Origin: an uncultured Pseudomonadota bacterium
GTDB taxonomy: Bacteria; Pseudomonadota; Gammaproteobacteria; Burkholderiales; Usitatibacteraceae
Length of the DNA stretch: 16,550 nt
Direction: 5' to 3'
Assembly (NCBI GenBank): GCA_937898635.1
Contig: CALEJW010000033.1
Coordinates: 1 to 16,550, forward strand
Part shown: one piece after another, positions 5,917 to 13,257 of the stretch
How positions within the stretch are numbered: the stretch's first letter is position 1
Layout of the letters: every line of letters begins with the position of its first letter
Notes under the pieces: generated by a model
Seen by the model: the letters and a program-made list of their open reading frames with translations, nothing else
Databases searched by the model: none
Told to the model about the DNA's origin: nothing
Program-made: the position numbers and the translations under genes

Positions 5917-7737
5917 ATGAGCGGCCGATCCGTCTGCGTCACGCCCGCGACCTTCGACGGGGATTCCCGGACCGGCGCGCCGTCGGGGCACGGGCCCGCC
6001 GCTTCCGCCCCGGCAAGCCTCGCCGAGTCCCGCCACGTCTTCCTCGCCGGCAACGGCCTGCCCGGGCGCTGGCAGGGCCGGGAGGCGTTCACCCTCCTCC
6101 AGACGGGATTCGGCAGCGGGCTCGACTTCCTCGCGGCCTGGGACGCGCTGCGCGCGGATCCGCGCGGCCCCGCGCGCCTGCACTTCGTGGCCGTCGAGCC
6201 CCATCCCTTCACCCGTGAGGCTCTCGCCGCGGCCCTCGCGCCGCACGCGGAGCTCGCCCCGCTCGCCACGGCCCTGTGCGCCGCCTGGCCGCCGCCGCTC
6301 GCGGGCTTCCACCGCCTCCAGTTCGACGGCGGCCGCGTGCGGCTCACGCTCCTCTTCGGGGACGCGGCCCCGCAGCTCGCGCAGCTCGACGCGAGCGCCG
6401 ACGCCCTGTTCCTCGACGCGTACGCGCCTCCCGCGCATCCCGACCTGTGGTCGCCCGAGGTGGTGCGGGAACTCTCGCGACTCGCCGCGCCGGGAGCCAC
6501 GCTCGCCACGGGTGCCGTCGCGGGCGGCGTGCGCGCCGCGCTCGCCGGCGCGGGCTTCCACGTGCAATCCCGCGAGGGCGACGGCCGCCGCGACATCCTC
6601 GCCGGCTGGCGCGAAGGCGAACCGGAAGCCCCGAAGCCGCCGCAACGCCGCACCATCGTCGTCGGCGCGGGCCTCGCCGGCATCCTCTGCGCGGAGCGTC
6701 TCGCCTCCCGGGGATGGGACGTGGAACTCGTGGACGCGCGCGAGAAGCGCACCGGCGCCACCGTGGGCCTCGTGCGGCCCATCGCGAACCTGCGCGACGC
6801 GGTGAACGCGCGGGCCTCCCGCCCGGCCTTCCTCTACGCGCTGCAGCACTTCCGCACGCTGCAGCACGACGGCTTCCACCTCGTCTGGAACCGCTGCGGC
6901 GTCCTGCAGCTCGCCGACGGCGACGACGAGGCGGCGCGCTTCGCGGCGATCGCCTCGGCCCAGGGCCACGCGCCGGAGTTCCTGCGTTACGTGGACGCGG
7001 CGCAGGCCGAGGCGATCGCCGGCCGCGCCGTGCGGGGTCCGGGCTGGTGGATGCCCACGGGCGCCTGGGTTTCGCCGGGAAGCCTCGCCCTGACGCTCCT
7101 CGCCCGCGCGGGGCCTCGCGTCCGCCCGCACTTCGGCAGGCCCGTCGAGCGCCTCGAGCGCGAGGGTGCCGACTGGCGGGCCCTCGACGCGCGCGGTTCC
7201 GTCATCGCCGAGGCCCCGACGATCGTCGTCGCCAGCGCGGCGGACACCGGGCGCCTGCTGCCGGAGGCGCGCCTGCCGCTCGCGAGCGTGCGCGGGCAGG
7301 TGACCTTCCTGCCGCCCTCGGAAGCGCGCGCGCTCGAGGTGATCGTGAGCGGCAGCGGCTACGTCGCGCCGCTGCCCGACGGCGGGCACGTGGCGGGCGC
7401 CACCTACCAGCACGACGACGCGGGCGAGGACATCCGCGCCGGGGACCACCGCGAGAACCTCGCCCGGGCCGCGCGCATGCTCCCGGGCTTCGTGGATGGC
7501 GTGGACCCCACGGGGCTGGAGGGCCTCGCGGGATTCCGCACCACGGTGCCGGACCGCCTGCCGATCTTCGGCGAGACGCTCGTGCCGGGCGCCTGGGTCG
7601 CCACCGGCCTGGGGTCGCGGGGGCTCCTGTGGGGACCGATCGGCGCCGAGCTTCTCGTCTCGCGCCTGGAGGGCGAGCCCTCGCCGTTGCCGCGCGACCT
7701 CGCGGGCGCCATCTCGCCGCGCCGCTTCCTTTCCTGA
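5917..7737 (+). CDS. mnmC: Bifunctional tRNA mnm5s2U34 biosynthesis protein MnmC (methyltransferase plus FAD oxidoreductase)
   Basis: MnmC finishes the mnm5s2U modification at wobble position 34 of tRNA. The FAD part removes the carboxymethyl group of cmnm5U and the methyltransferase part adds the methyl. The 606-residue product starts at ATG 5917 with AGGA seven bases upstream. The MnmD half shows HVFLAGNGL, LQTGFGSGLDFL (61-72, SAM loop) and FLDAYAPPAHPDLW (catalytic D167). The MnmC1 half begins with the FAD fold IVVGAGLAG (GxGxxG 250-255) and ends with the family-typical GFRTTVPDRLPIFG and GLGSRGLLWGPIGAELL. Length is close to normal (about 620-660). Two oddities: the FDDVYFS stretch normally before the HVF strand is replaced by a Pro/Ala/Ser stretch, and the usual FLDGFAP reads FLDAYAP. 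It stands about 100 bases after cnoX and converges on the exporter operon. Confidence 0.92.
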   Translation: MSGRSVCVTPATFDGDSRTGAPSGHGPAASAPASLAESRHVFLAGNGLPGRWQGREAFTLLQTGFGSGLDFLAAWDALRADPRGPARLHFVAVEPHPFTREALAAALAPHAELAPLATALCAAWPPPLAGFHRLQFDGGRVRLTLLFGDAAPQLAQLDASADALFLDAYAPPAHPDLWSPEVVRELSRLAAPGATLATGAVAGGVRAALAGAGFHVQSREGDGRRDILAGWREGEPEAPKPPQRRTIVVGAGLAGILCAERLASRGWDVELVDAREKRTGATVGLVRPIANLRDAVNARASRPAFLYALQHFRTLQHDGFHLVWNRCGVLQLADGDDEAARFAAIASAQGHAPEFLRYVDAAQAEAIAGRAVRGPGWWMPTGAWVSPGSLALTLLARAGPRVRPHFGRPVERLEREGADWRALDARGSVIAEAPTIVVASAADTGRLLPEARLPLASVRGQVTFLPPSEARALEVIVSGSGYVAPLPDGGHVAGATYQHDDAGEDIRAGDHRENLARAARMLPGFVDGVDPTGLEGLAGFRTTVPDRLPIFGETLVPGAWVATGLGSRGLLWGPIGAELLVSRLEGEPSPLPRDLAGAISPRRFLS

Positions 7738-7747
7738 GAAACCGCGC

Positions 7748-8923
7748 CTAGCGGTGCGGCGCGACCCGCGCGCCTTCCGAGAGGTCGTTGCCGGGGTAGA
7801 GGACCACCTCGTCTCCTTCCGCAAGCCCGCCCGTGATCTCGGCGTCGCGCGCGCCCCGCAATCCCACCTCGACCTGCCTCGCCGCGGCGCGCCCGCCTTC
7901 GACGCGGAACACCGTCCACTTTCCCTCGCGGCGGAAAAGCGCGCCCACCGGGACGCGCAGGACATCGGCCTTGCGCGCGACGACGATCCTCGCGTCCACG
8001 CGGTAGGCGTCGCCGATGCCGGGCGGCACGGTGCGGAAGTCGCCGATGACGTTCACGCGCTGCTCCTCCACGCCCAGCGCGGAGATCTTCTTGAAGGCCG
8101 CGGGCTCGACCGCGCGCACCACCGCCTCGACGGGCTCCGCCGCGTCGGGCCCGCCCCAGCCGGTGAGGAGCATCGGCATGCCGGGCTTCACGCGCACCGC
8201 GTCGTTGGAGAGCACGTCGATCACGATCTCCAGGGCGCGCGGATCCCCCACGGTCGCGAGCAGCGCGCCCGCCTGCACGATGCGCTCGCTGCGGTCGGGG
8301 ATGCGAAGGATGCGCCCGTTCACCGGGGAGGCCACGGGCACGGTGGGCGCCCTCGCGCGCACGGCCACGAGCGTGGCGCGAGCCGCCTCGACCTCGGCGG
8401 CGGCCGCCGCGGCGCGGGATTTCGCCGCCGCGAGATCCGCGGCGCTCGTCTTCGCGGCCACCTCCGCCTGCTCCAGGGCCTGGTCCGACATGAACTTCCT
8501 CGCGACGAGGTCGGCCACGCGGGCCTTCTCGCGCTGCGCCTGGGCGGCGTCGGCCTCGGCGCGCGCGACGCGGCCGGCGGATTCCGTGCGCATGGCCTGC
8601 GCGGCCTCGAGCTTCGCCTCCAGCAGGTCGCGCTCCGCCGCCGAGAGGGGCAGCGGCGCGATCTCCGCGACGACCTGCCCGGCCTTCACCGCGTCGCCCT
8701 CGCGAAGCGCCACGCGCAGGAGCCGCCCCGCCACGGGCGCGGCGATGCCGTAGCGGTCGATCGCGCGGGTCTCGCCGTCCTCCTCGATCGTGACTTGCAC
8801 CGGTCCGCGAGCCACGCGCGCCGTCTCGACGACCCGCGGCCCCGGCCATGCCCACCAGGCGAGGAAGGCCGCCACCGCGAGCCCCGCGAGCGCGTACCCG
8901 AGTGATCTCTTCGTGAGTTTCAT
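7748..8923 (-). CDS. HlyD/MacA-type periplasmic adaptor subunit of an ABC exporter
   Basis: The 391-residue protein has an N-terminal membrane anchor (about residues 8-26, LGYALAGLAVAAFLAWWAW). A split lipoyl/barrel-sandwich domain follows, with APVAGRLLRVALREGDAVKAG and, after the hairpin, ASPVNGRILRIPDRSERIVQAG. Between them lies a long Ala/Glu/Arg-rich coiled-coil hairpin (about 90-190). Beta-barrel and membrane-proximal domains complete it, ending GGLAEGDEVVLYPGNDLSEGARV. It would bridge the inner-membrane ABC permease to an outer-membrane TolC-like channel; no channel gene is in the window. It is the third gene of the operon, 13 bases after the permease stop, with GCGGGAA before its ATG. 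The transported substrate cannot be told from sequence. Confidence 0.9.
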   Translation of the reverse strand: MKLTKRSLGYALAGLAVAAFLAWWAWPGPRVVETARVARGPVQVTIEEDGETRAIDRYGIAAPVAGRLLRVALREGDAVKAGQVVAEIAPLPLSAAERDLLEAKLEAAQAMRTESAGRVARAEADAAQAQREKARVADLVARKFMSDQALEQAEVAAKTSAADLAAAKSRAAAAAAEVEAARATLVAVRARAPTVPVASPVNGRILRIPDRSERIVQAGALLATVGDPRALEIVIDVLSNDAVRVKPGMPMLLTGWGGPDAAEPVEAVVRAVEPAAFKKISALGVEEQRVNVIGDFRTVPPGIGDAYRVDARIVVARKADVLRVPVGALFRREGKWTVFRVEGGRAAARQVEVGLRGARDAEITGGLAEGDEVVLYPGNDLSEGARVAPHR

Positions 8924-8936
8924 TTCCCGCTCCGCG

Positions 8937-11306
8937 TCATTCGCGCGCCTTCAGGGCCGCCACGAGGTCCATGTGGCGCAGCCGCCACGCCACGGCGCCG
9001 CCGGAGGCCACCGCGGCGACGGCCACCGCCGCCATGGCGCCCACGAGGTTCGCGCCGGTCATCACGTAGGGCATCCGCCACATCTGCGTCGAGAGCATCC
9101 AGATGAAGTAGAGCGTGAGCCCGATGCCGAGCGCAAGCCCCAGCGGCAGTCCCGCGCCGGTGATGGCCGCCTGCTCGCCCAGGAGGAGCCCCGCGGACTC
9201 GCGCTGCGTGAAGCCGAGCACCCGGAGCGTGGCGAGCTCGTAGCCGCGCTCCGAGAGGGCGATGCGGGCGCCGTTGTACACGAGCCCGAAGGCGATGATC
9301 CAGGCGAAGACGAGGTTCACGGTGATCATGATGCCGACGCTGCGCTCGATCATCTCGTCGAAGCGCTCGAGGGTGGCCTCGCGCAGGTTCGCGCCCGCCA
9401 CCTGCGGCATCGCCTTGAGCGCCGCGAAGATCCGCTCGCGCTCGCGCGCGTCCACGCGCAGGTAGGCGCCCGTGAGCACGTCGCCCTCCTCCATCAGGCG
9501 GTTGGCCGTCGCGCGCGAGACGTAGGCCGCGTAGCCGATGGGCTCGTCCACCACGCCCGCCACCCGCAGCGTGCGCCGCGGGCGCTTGCCCTCCATCGCC
9601 TCCACCTCGATCGTGTCGCCGGCGCGCACCCCGAGGTCCCTCGCGAAGATGCCGGTGAGGAGCAGGCCGTCCGGCGGCACCTCGATCGCGCGCCCGTCCT
9701 CGCCGGCGACGCGGCGCAGGGCGGGCGAGTCCTCGAGGCCGTAGAGGATCCCGCGCTTCAGGCGGTGGCCCGCGTGGAAGCGCACCGCCACGATGCGGAA
9801 GGGCTCCGCCTGCACCACGCCCCGCATCGCGGCGAAGGCGTGCAGCGCCTCCCGCGAGCGCGGTTCCGCGAGGACCACCTGCACGTCCTCGCGCTGCACG
9901 ACCTTGAACTGCCAGTCCATGAGGTAGCGGATGCCGTCGAGCATCGCCGTCATCATCACCAGGAGCGAGACCGCGATGGCGATGCCGGCGACGCTCGCCA
10001 GGAAGCGAAGCGGCCGCCGCGCGAGGTTGCGCACGAGCATGCGGCCCGCGGGCCGCAGCGCCCGGCGCAGGCCCCAGCGCTCGAGCCACCCGGCGTGGAA
10101 GACGGCCGGCGGCTCGGGCCGCATGGACTCGGCCGGCGGCAGGCGCGCGGCACGCAGCGCCGCCGGGATGGCGCCGGCGATGGCCGCGATCACGGCGAGC
10201 GCCGTGCCGGCCCCCGCCACCGCGGCGCGCTGGTCGCCGCCGGCCATCGGGAAGTAGTAGTACTCCCCGTAGAGATCGAGCATCGCGCTCGCGAAGGGAA
10301 GCCCCGTCCCGACGCCGATCGCCGCGCCGAGGAGCGAGATCACCAGCGCGAGCTTGAGGTAGTGCAGCGCGATCTCCGCGCCGGAATAGCCGAAGGCCTT
10401 GAGGAGCCCCACCTGCGAGCGCTGCAGCTGCACCAGCCGCGTGAGGACCATGTAGAGGAGGAAGGCGCCGACCGCGAGGAAGATGGTGGGCGTCACGCGC
10501 GCCATGGTCCGGTTCTGGGCGATCTCGTCCGAGAGGAAGCGGTGGGAGATCTGGTCCTCGCGGTCGTAGGCGCCGACGCCGCCCCAGGGCGCCAGCACGC
10601 GGTCCATCTCGCCGAGCACGGCGGGCAGCGACGCGCCGGGCTGGGCGCGCGCCGTGACCGAGTTGAAGGCGCCCTCCATGTCGTAGGCCTTCTCGAGGCC
10701 CTTGCGGTCCATCCAGAGCACGCCGTAGCGCTGGTTGTCCGGCACGAGCTGGCCGGGGCCGAGCGCGTAGATGAATTCCGGCGAGTTGGCCACGCCCACC
10801 ACCTTGAGCGACTGGTAGCGGCCGTTCATCACGCCGCGGATCGCGTCGCCCGGCGCGAGGCGGTTGGCGACCGCGAAGGCCTCCGCCGCGAGCACCTCGT
10901 CCTGGGAGCCGGGCGCGGGCATCCGGCCCTTGCGCAGGTGCAGCGTGTTGAGGCCGCCCGCGGGGTCGCGCGAGAGGGAGACGATGCGCCCGCGCGCGGG
11001 CTCCGCGAGGCCGGGCACGTCGAGGTTCACCCGCACCGAGAGCCGCGTCTCCATCGCCGCGAGCCCGGGGATCTGCGCGAGAGCGCGGGCGACGGGCTCG
11101 GGCGCGCGCACGAGGTCGGCGAAGACGTCGGCGAAGCGGTGCGTCTCGTAGAAGAGCGCCTGGGAGGCCGCGAGCGAGCGGTTCACCGACGAGAGCAGCA
11201 CGAAGGAGTTGATGCCCCCGGCGACGACCAGCGCGCAGGCGATGACCTGGCCGCGCAGGTTCCACGCGTCGCGCAGCAGCTTGAGGTCCAGGGGGCCCAG
11301 CCTCAC
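8937..11306 (-). CDS. Duplicated FtsX/MacB-type ABC transporter permease
   Basis: The roughly 789-residue permease has two FtsX-type halves. Half one has a membrane segment near the N-terminus (VIACALVVAGGINSFVLL), a large periplasmic domain, then three segments (TIFLAVGAFLLYMVL, LALVISLLGAAIGVGTGL, ALAVIAAIAGAIPAAL). Half two repeats this: FLASVAGIAIAVSLLVMM, a periplasmic domain, IMITVNLVFAWIIAFGLVY, AGLPLGLALGIGLTLYF and VGAMAAVAVAAVASGGAV. That makes eight segments, as in the type VII (MacB/LolCE-like) superfamily with 4+4 arrangement. The start is one of two adjacent GTG codons. I use the second, which makes a 4-base GTGA overlap with the ATPase stop; upstream in-frame sequence is only a shadow of the ATPase gene. 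Together with the ATPase and MacA-like adaptor it should form a tripartite exporter of unknown cargo. Confidence 0.9.
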   Translation of the reverse strand: MRLGPLDLKLLRDAWNLRGQVIACALVVAGGINSFVLLSSVNRSLAASQALFYETHRFADVFADLVRAPEPVARALAQIPGLAAMETRLSVRVNLDVPGLAEPARGRIVSLSRDPAGGLNTLHLRKGRMPAPGSQDEVLAAEAFAVANRLAPGDAIRGVMNGRYQSLKVVGVANSPEFIYALGPGQLVPDNQRYGVLWMDRKGLEKAYDMEGAFNSVTARAQPGASLPAVLGEMDRVLAPWGGVGAYDREDQISHRFLSDEIAQNRTMARVTPTIFLAVGAFLLYMVLTRLVQLQRSQVGLLKAFGYSGAEIALHYLKLALVISLLGAAIGVGTGLPFASAMLDLYGEYYYFPMAGGDQRAAVAGAGTALAVIAAIAGAIPAALRAARLPPAESMRPEPPAVFHAGWLERWGLRRALRPAGRMLVRNLARRPLRFLASVAGIAIAVSLLVMMTAMLDGIRYLMDWQFKVVQREDVQVVLAEPRSREALHAFAAMRGVVQAEPFRIVAVRFHAGHRLKRGILYGLEDSPALRRVAGEDGRAIEVPPDGLLLTGIFARDLGVRAGDTIEVEAMEGKRPRRTLRVAGVVDEPIGYAAYVSRATANRLMEEGDVLTGAYLRVDARERERIFAALKAMPQVAGANLREATLERFDEMIERSVGIMITVNLVFAWIIAFGLVYNGARIALSERGYELATLRVLGFTQRESAGLLLGEQAAITGAGLPLGLALGIGLTLYFIWMLSTQMWRMPYVMTGANLVGAMAAVAVAAVASGGAVAWRLRHMDLVAALKARE

Positions 11307-12067
11307 CACGAGAGCTCCGAGGCGCGCAGGCGCGTCGCGTTGGCCGCGATGTCCACGATCCTTCCGCTCGACAGGCGGATCACGCGGTTGCCCATCGCGG
11401 CGATGGAAGCGTTGTGGGTGATGACCGCGGTGATGGTGCCGAGCTCCCGGTTCACGCGGTCGAGGGCCTCGAGGACGAGGCGCCCCGTCTCCACGTCCAG
11501 CGCGCCCGTCGGCTCGTCGCACAGGAGCACGTCCGGGCGCTTGGCGATGGCGCGCGCGATGGCCACCCGCTGCTGCTCCCCGCCCGAGAGCTGCGCCGGG
11601 AAATGCTCCGCGCGCTCCGAGAGCCCCACGATCGCGAGGGCCTCGTGCGGGTCCATCGGGTTCCTCGCGATGTCCGTCACCAGCGCGACGTTCTCCGCCG
11701 CGGTGAGGCTGGGGATCAGGTTGTAGAACTGGAAGACGAAGCCCACGTGCTCGCGGCGGAAGCGGGTGAGCGCCTCGTCGCCGCCCGCGGAGAGGTCGTG
11801 GTCGAGGTAGTCCACTTCCCCCGAGGTGGGCGTGTCGAGGCCGCCCAGCAGGTTGAGGAGCGTGGACTTGCCGCTGCCCGAGGGACCGAGCAGCACCACG
11901 AACTCGCCGGCGTGGAGCTCGAGCGAAACCTCGCGGAGCGCGACGACCTCCAGGTCGCCCACCCGATAGACCTTCGAGACGTCGCGCATGCGGAACACGG
12001 AAGCGGGCAAGTCACGATCCTCCGGCGCGTTCGTTCGTCCCAGCATGAACCCCGGGCCGCGGGCCAT
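11303..12067 (-). CDS. MacB/LolD-type ABC transporter ATP-binding protein
   Basis: The product of up to 254 residues has all ABC ATPase motifs: Walker A GPSGSGKST (61-69), Q-loop Q113 in VFQFYNLIPSLTAAENV (a phrase typical of LolD/MacB ATPases), signature LSGGEQQ (160-166), Walker B VLLCDE (180-185) with D-loop GALD, and H-loop H218. It powers the FtsX-type permease encoded immediately downstream, whose GTG start overlaps its stop. The true start is uncertain: ATG at 12067 has no ribosome site, while ATG at 12046 (residue 8) has a GGGG just upstream. The first 20 residues are not part of the fold. It is the first gene of the operon and lies divergently, 80 bases from the CNB-domain gene. Confidence 0.93.
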   Translation of the reverse strand: MARGPGFMLGRTNAPEDRDLPASVFRMRDVSKVYRVGDLEVVALREVSLELHAGEFVVLLGPSGSGKSTLLNLLGGLDTPTSGEVDYLDHDLSAGGDEALTRFRREHVGFVFQFYNLIPSLTAAENVALVTDIARNPMDPHEALAIVGLSERAEHFPAQLSGGEQQRVAIARAIAKRPDVLLCDEPTGALDVETGRLVLEALDRVNRELGTITAVITHNASIAAMGNRVIRLSSGRIVDIAANATRLRASELSW

Positions 12068-12147
12068 GGCTGATATCGGTCAACGGCAGGCGTGGTGGAA
12101 CGGCCCCGTTGCCCGTCATAATCGCAAGATACCGGAAAGGACCCCGC

Positions 12148-13083
12148 ATGCCCGACACCGACGACCTCGACTTCACCGCCCCCGGCCCCGCGTCGGCGCC
12201 TTCGGCCGCGCCCGCGACGCCCGCCGCGCCTTCCGCGCCGTTCAAGGCGGCGAGCAGCCCGTTCTACCGGCCCGAGATCGCCGAGCGCATATTCCAGTTC
12301 GCGGGCAAGGCGGAGCGCTTCGAGGCCGGGCAGCAGGTCTTCGCCGAGGACGCGAAGGCTTCCGCGGGCGGGCTCTTCTCGCGCAAGGGCGCCACGCGCA
12401 TGTACTACCTCGCGGAGGGCGAAGTGGCGCTCTCCATCGGCGGACGGCCCCTCGACACGGTGGGCAAGGGCGAGGTTTTCGGCGAGATGGCGGTGATCAG
12501 CGAGCGGCCGCGCTCGGCCTCGGCGACGGCGAAGTCGGCGTGCGCGGCGCTCTCGCTCGACGCGGACCAGCTTCGCGTGGCGCTCGGGGCGATGCCGGAA
12601 TTCGCCCTCATGCTGATGAGCGTGATGTTCGACCGCCTGCGCTTCATCGCCGCGCGGCTCTCCACCCGCAAGGCCGCGATCGCGGTCCGCGAGGCCCAGG
12701 CGCCCGTCTTCGACGCGGCGCTCCTCGCGCAGCTCGAAGGCGCGCTGCCGCGGCCCATGCTCGCCCGCCACCGCGCCGGCACGGTGATCATGCGCGAGGG
12801 CCAGGCGGGGATGGTGATGTACGTGGTGAAGTCGGGGCGCGTCGTGATCTCGCTGGGCGAGCGGGCCGTGGAGGTCGTCGGCGCCGGGGGCACCTTCGGC
12901 GAGATGGCGCTCGTGGACCAGTCGCCGCGGCTCGCCAACGCGCACGCCGACGAGGAATGCGAGCTGCTCGCGATCGACCGGGCGAGTCTCCTCGCCGCGG
13001 TGAAGCAGCAACCGGCCTTCGCCATGGCGATGCTGCGCTCCATCGCCGACCGGCTGCGGCACATGAACGCGCAACTGGGATAA
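12148..13083 (+). CDS. Tandem cyclic-nucleotide-binding-domain protein without output domain
   Basis: The 311-residue protein starts at ATG 12148 behind AAAGGA (spacing 6). After a disordered Ala/Pro/Ser-rich leader (about residues 8-33) come two Crp-type cNMP-binding beta-rolls. Phosphate-binding cassettes are FGEMAVISERPRSAS (G112, E113, R122) and FGEMALVDQSPRLAN (G251, E252, R261). Both keep the Glu and Arg that contact the ribose and phosphate of cAMP/cGMP, and each domain ends in a helix (FDRLRFIAARL, IADRLRHMNAQLG). No helix-turn-helix, kinase, channel or GGDEF/EAL domain follows, so it probably acts as a cytoplasmic adaptor or effector that changes partner binding. The partner is unknown. 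The first roll has an extra loop (about residues 69-80). Weak promoter signals (CATAAT at 12117-12122) precede it. Confidence 0.85.
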   Translation: MPDTDDLDFTAPGPASAPSAAPATPAAPSAPFKAASSPFYRPEIAERIFQFAGKAERFEAGQQVFAEDAKASAGGLFSRKGATRMYYLAEGEVALSIGGRPLDTVGKGEVFGEMAVISERPRSASATAKSACAALSLDADQLRVALGAMPEFALMLMSVMFDRLRFIAARLSTRKAAIAVREAQAPVFDAALLAQLEGALPRPMLARHRAGTVIMREGQAGMVMYVVKSGRVVISLGERAVEVVGAGGTFGEMALVDQSPRLANAHADEECELLAIDRASLLAAVKQQPAFAMAMLRSIADRLRHMNAQLG

Positions 13084-13088
13084 GTCCC

Positions 13089-13114
13089 GCGCCGGGTCTC
13101 GGTTTCCCGGGCGC
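13089..13114 (+). terminator. Possible hairpin after the CNB-domain gene
   Basis: GCGCCGGG (13089-13096) can pair with CCCGGGCGC (13106-13114) with one bulged base and a 9-base loop, just after the stop codon. No T-tract follows, so termination is only suggested. Confidence 0.22.
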
Positions 13115-13134
13115 CGGCCGCGCGTGCCGGTGAG

Positions 13135-13143
13135 TTATCCACA
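13135..13143 (+). promoter_or_regulatory. Perfect DnaA box (TTATCCACA) upstream of the UvrA gene
   Basis: The 9-mer TTATCCACA matches the consensus TTATNCACA exactly. It lies 115 bases before the UvrA start and about 26 bases upstream of the candidate -35, a position where DnaA could regulate transcription. Only a single box is visible and there is no AT-rich unwinding region, so it is not an origin. Confidence 0.5.
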
Positions 13144-13168
13144 ATTCGCCGTCTTGCCCCTTCGGACC

Positions 13169-13198
13169 CTGTCACCGCAGGCGATGCGTGCCTAGAAT
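13169..13198 (+). promoter_or_regulatory. Candidate sigma70 promoter of the UvrA gene
   Basis: CTGTCA (13169-13174, 4/6) and TAGAAT (13193-13198, 5/6) are separated by 18 bases and would place the start of transcription near 13205, giving a leader of about 50 bases. I see no LexA box overlapping it. Confidence 0.4.
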
Positions 13199-13229
13199 GC
13201 GGATTGCCTTGCGCGGGGAACCCACCCGC

Positions 13230-13247
13230 AAGGGGCAACTTCCCCTT
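13230..13247 (+). other. Short hairpin in the UvrA gene leader
   Basis: AAGGGG (13230-13235) and CCCCTT (13242-13247) form a perfect 6-bp stem with a 6-base loop, ending 10 bases before the ATG. The stem contains the only purine-rich stretch near the start, so it could mask or substitute for a ribosome site. Confidence 0.25.
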
Positions 13248-13257
13248 CCGGCACCCC

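Noticed and set aside
4960..7965. 1001-codon open frame on the minus strand opposite cnoX and mnmC
   Set aside because: It is a low-complexity Arg/Gly/Ala-rich shadow made possible by high GC. The plus-strand genes have clear family motifs and explain the region.
8790..11726. 978-codon open frame on the plus strand across the exporter operon
   Set aside because: Rich in His/Arg/Glu/Gly with no recognisable domain, and lying opposite an unmistakable permease and ATPase.
13169..13180. Possible LexA box CTG-N6-CAG upstream of uvrA
   Set aside because: The spacing should be CTG-N10-CAG; this is four bases short.
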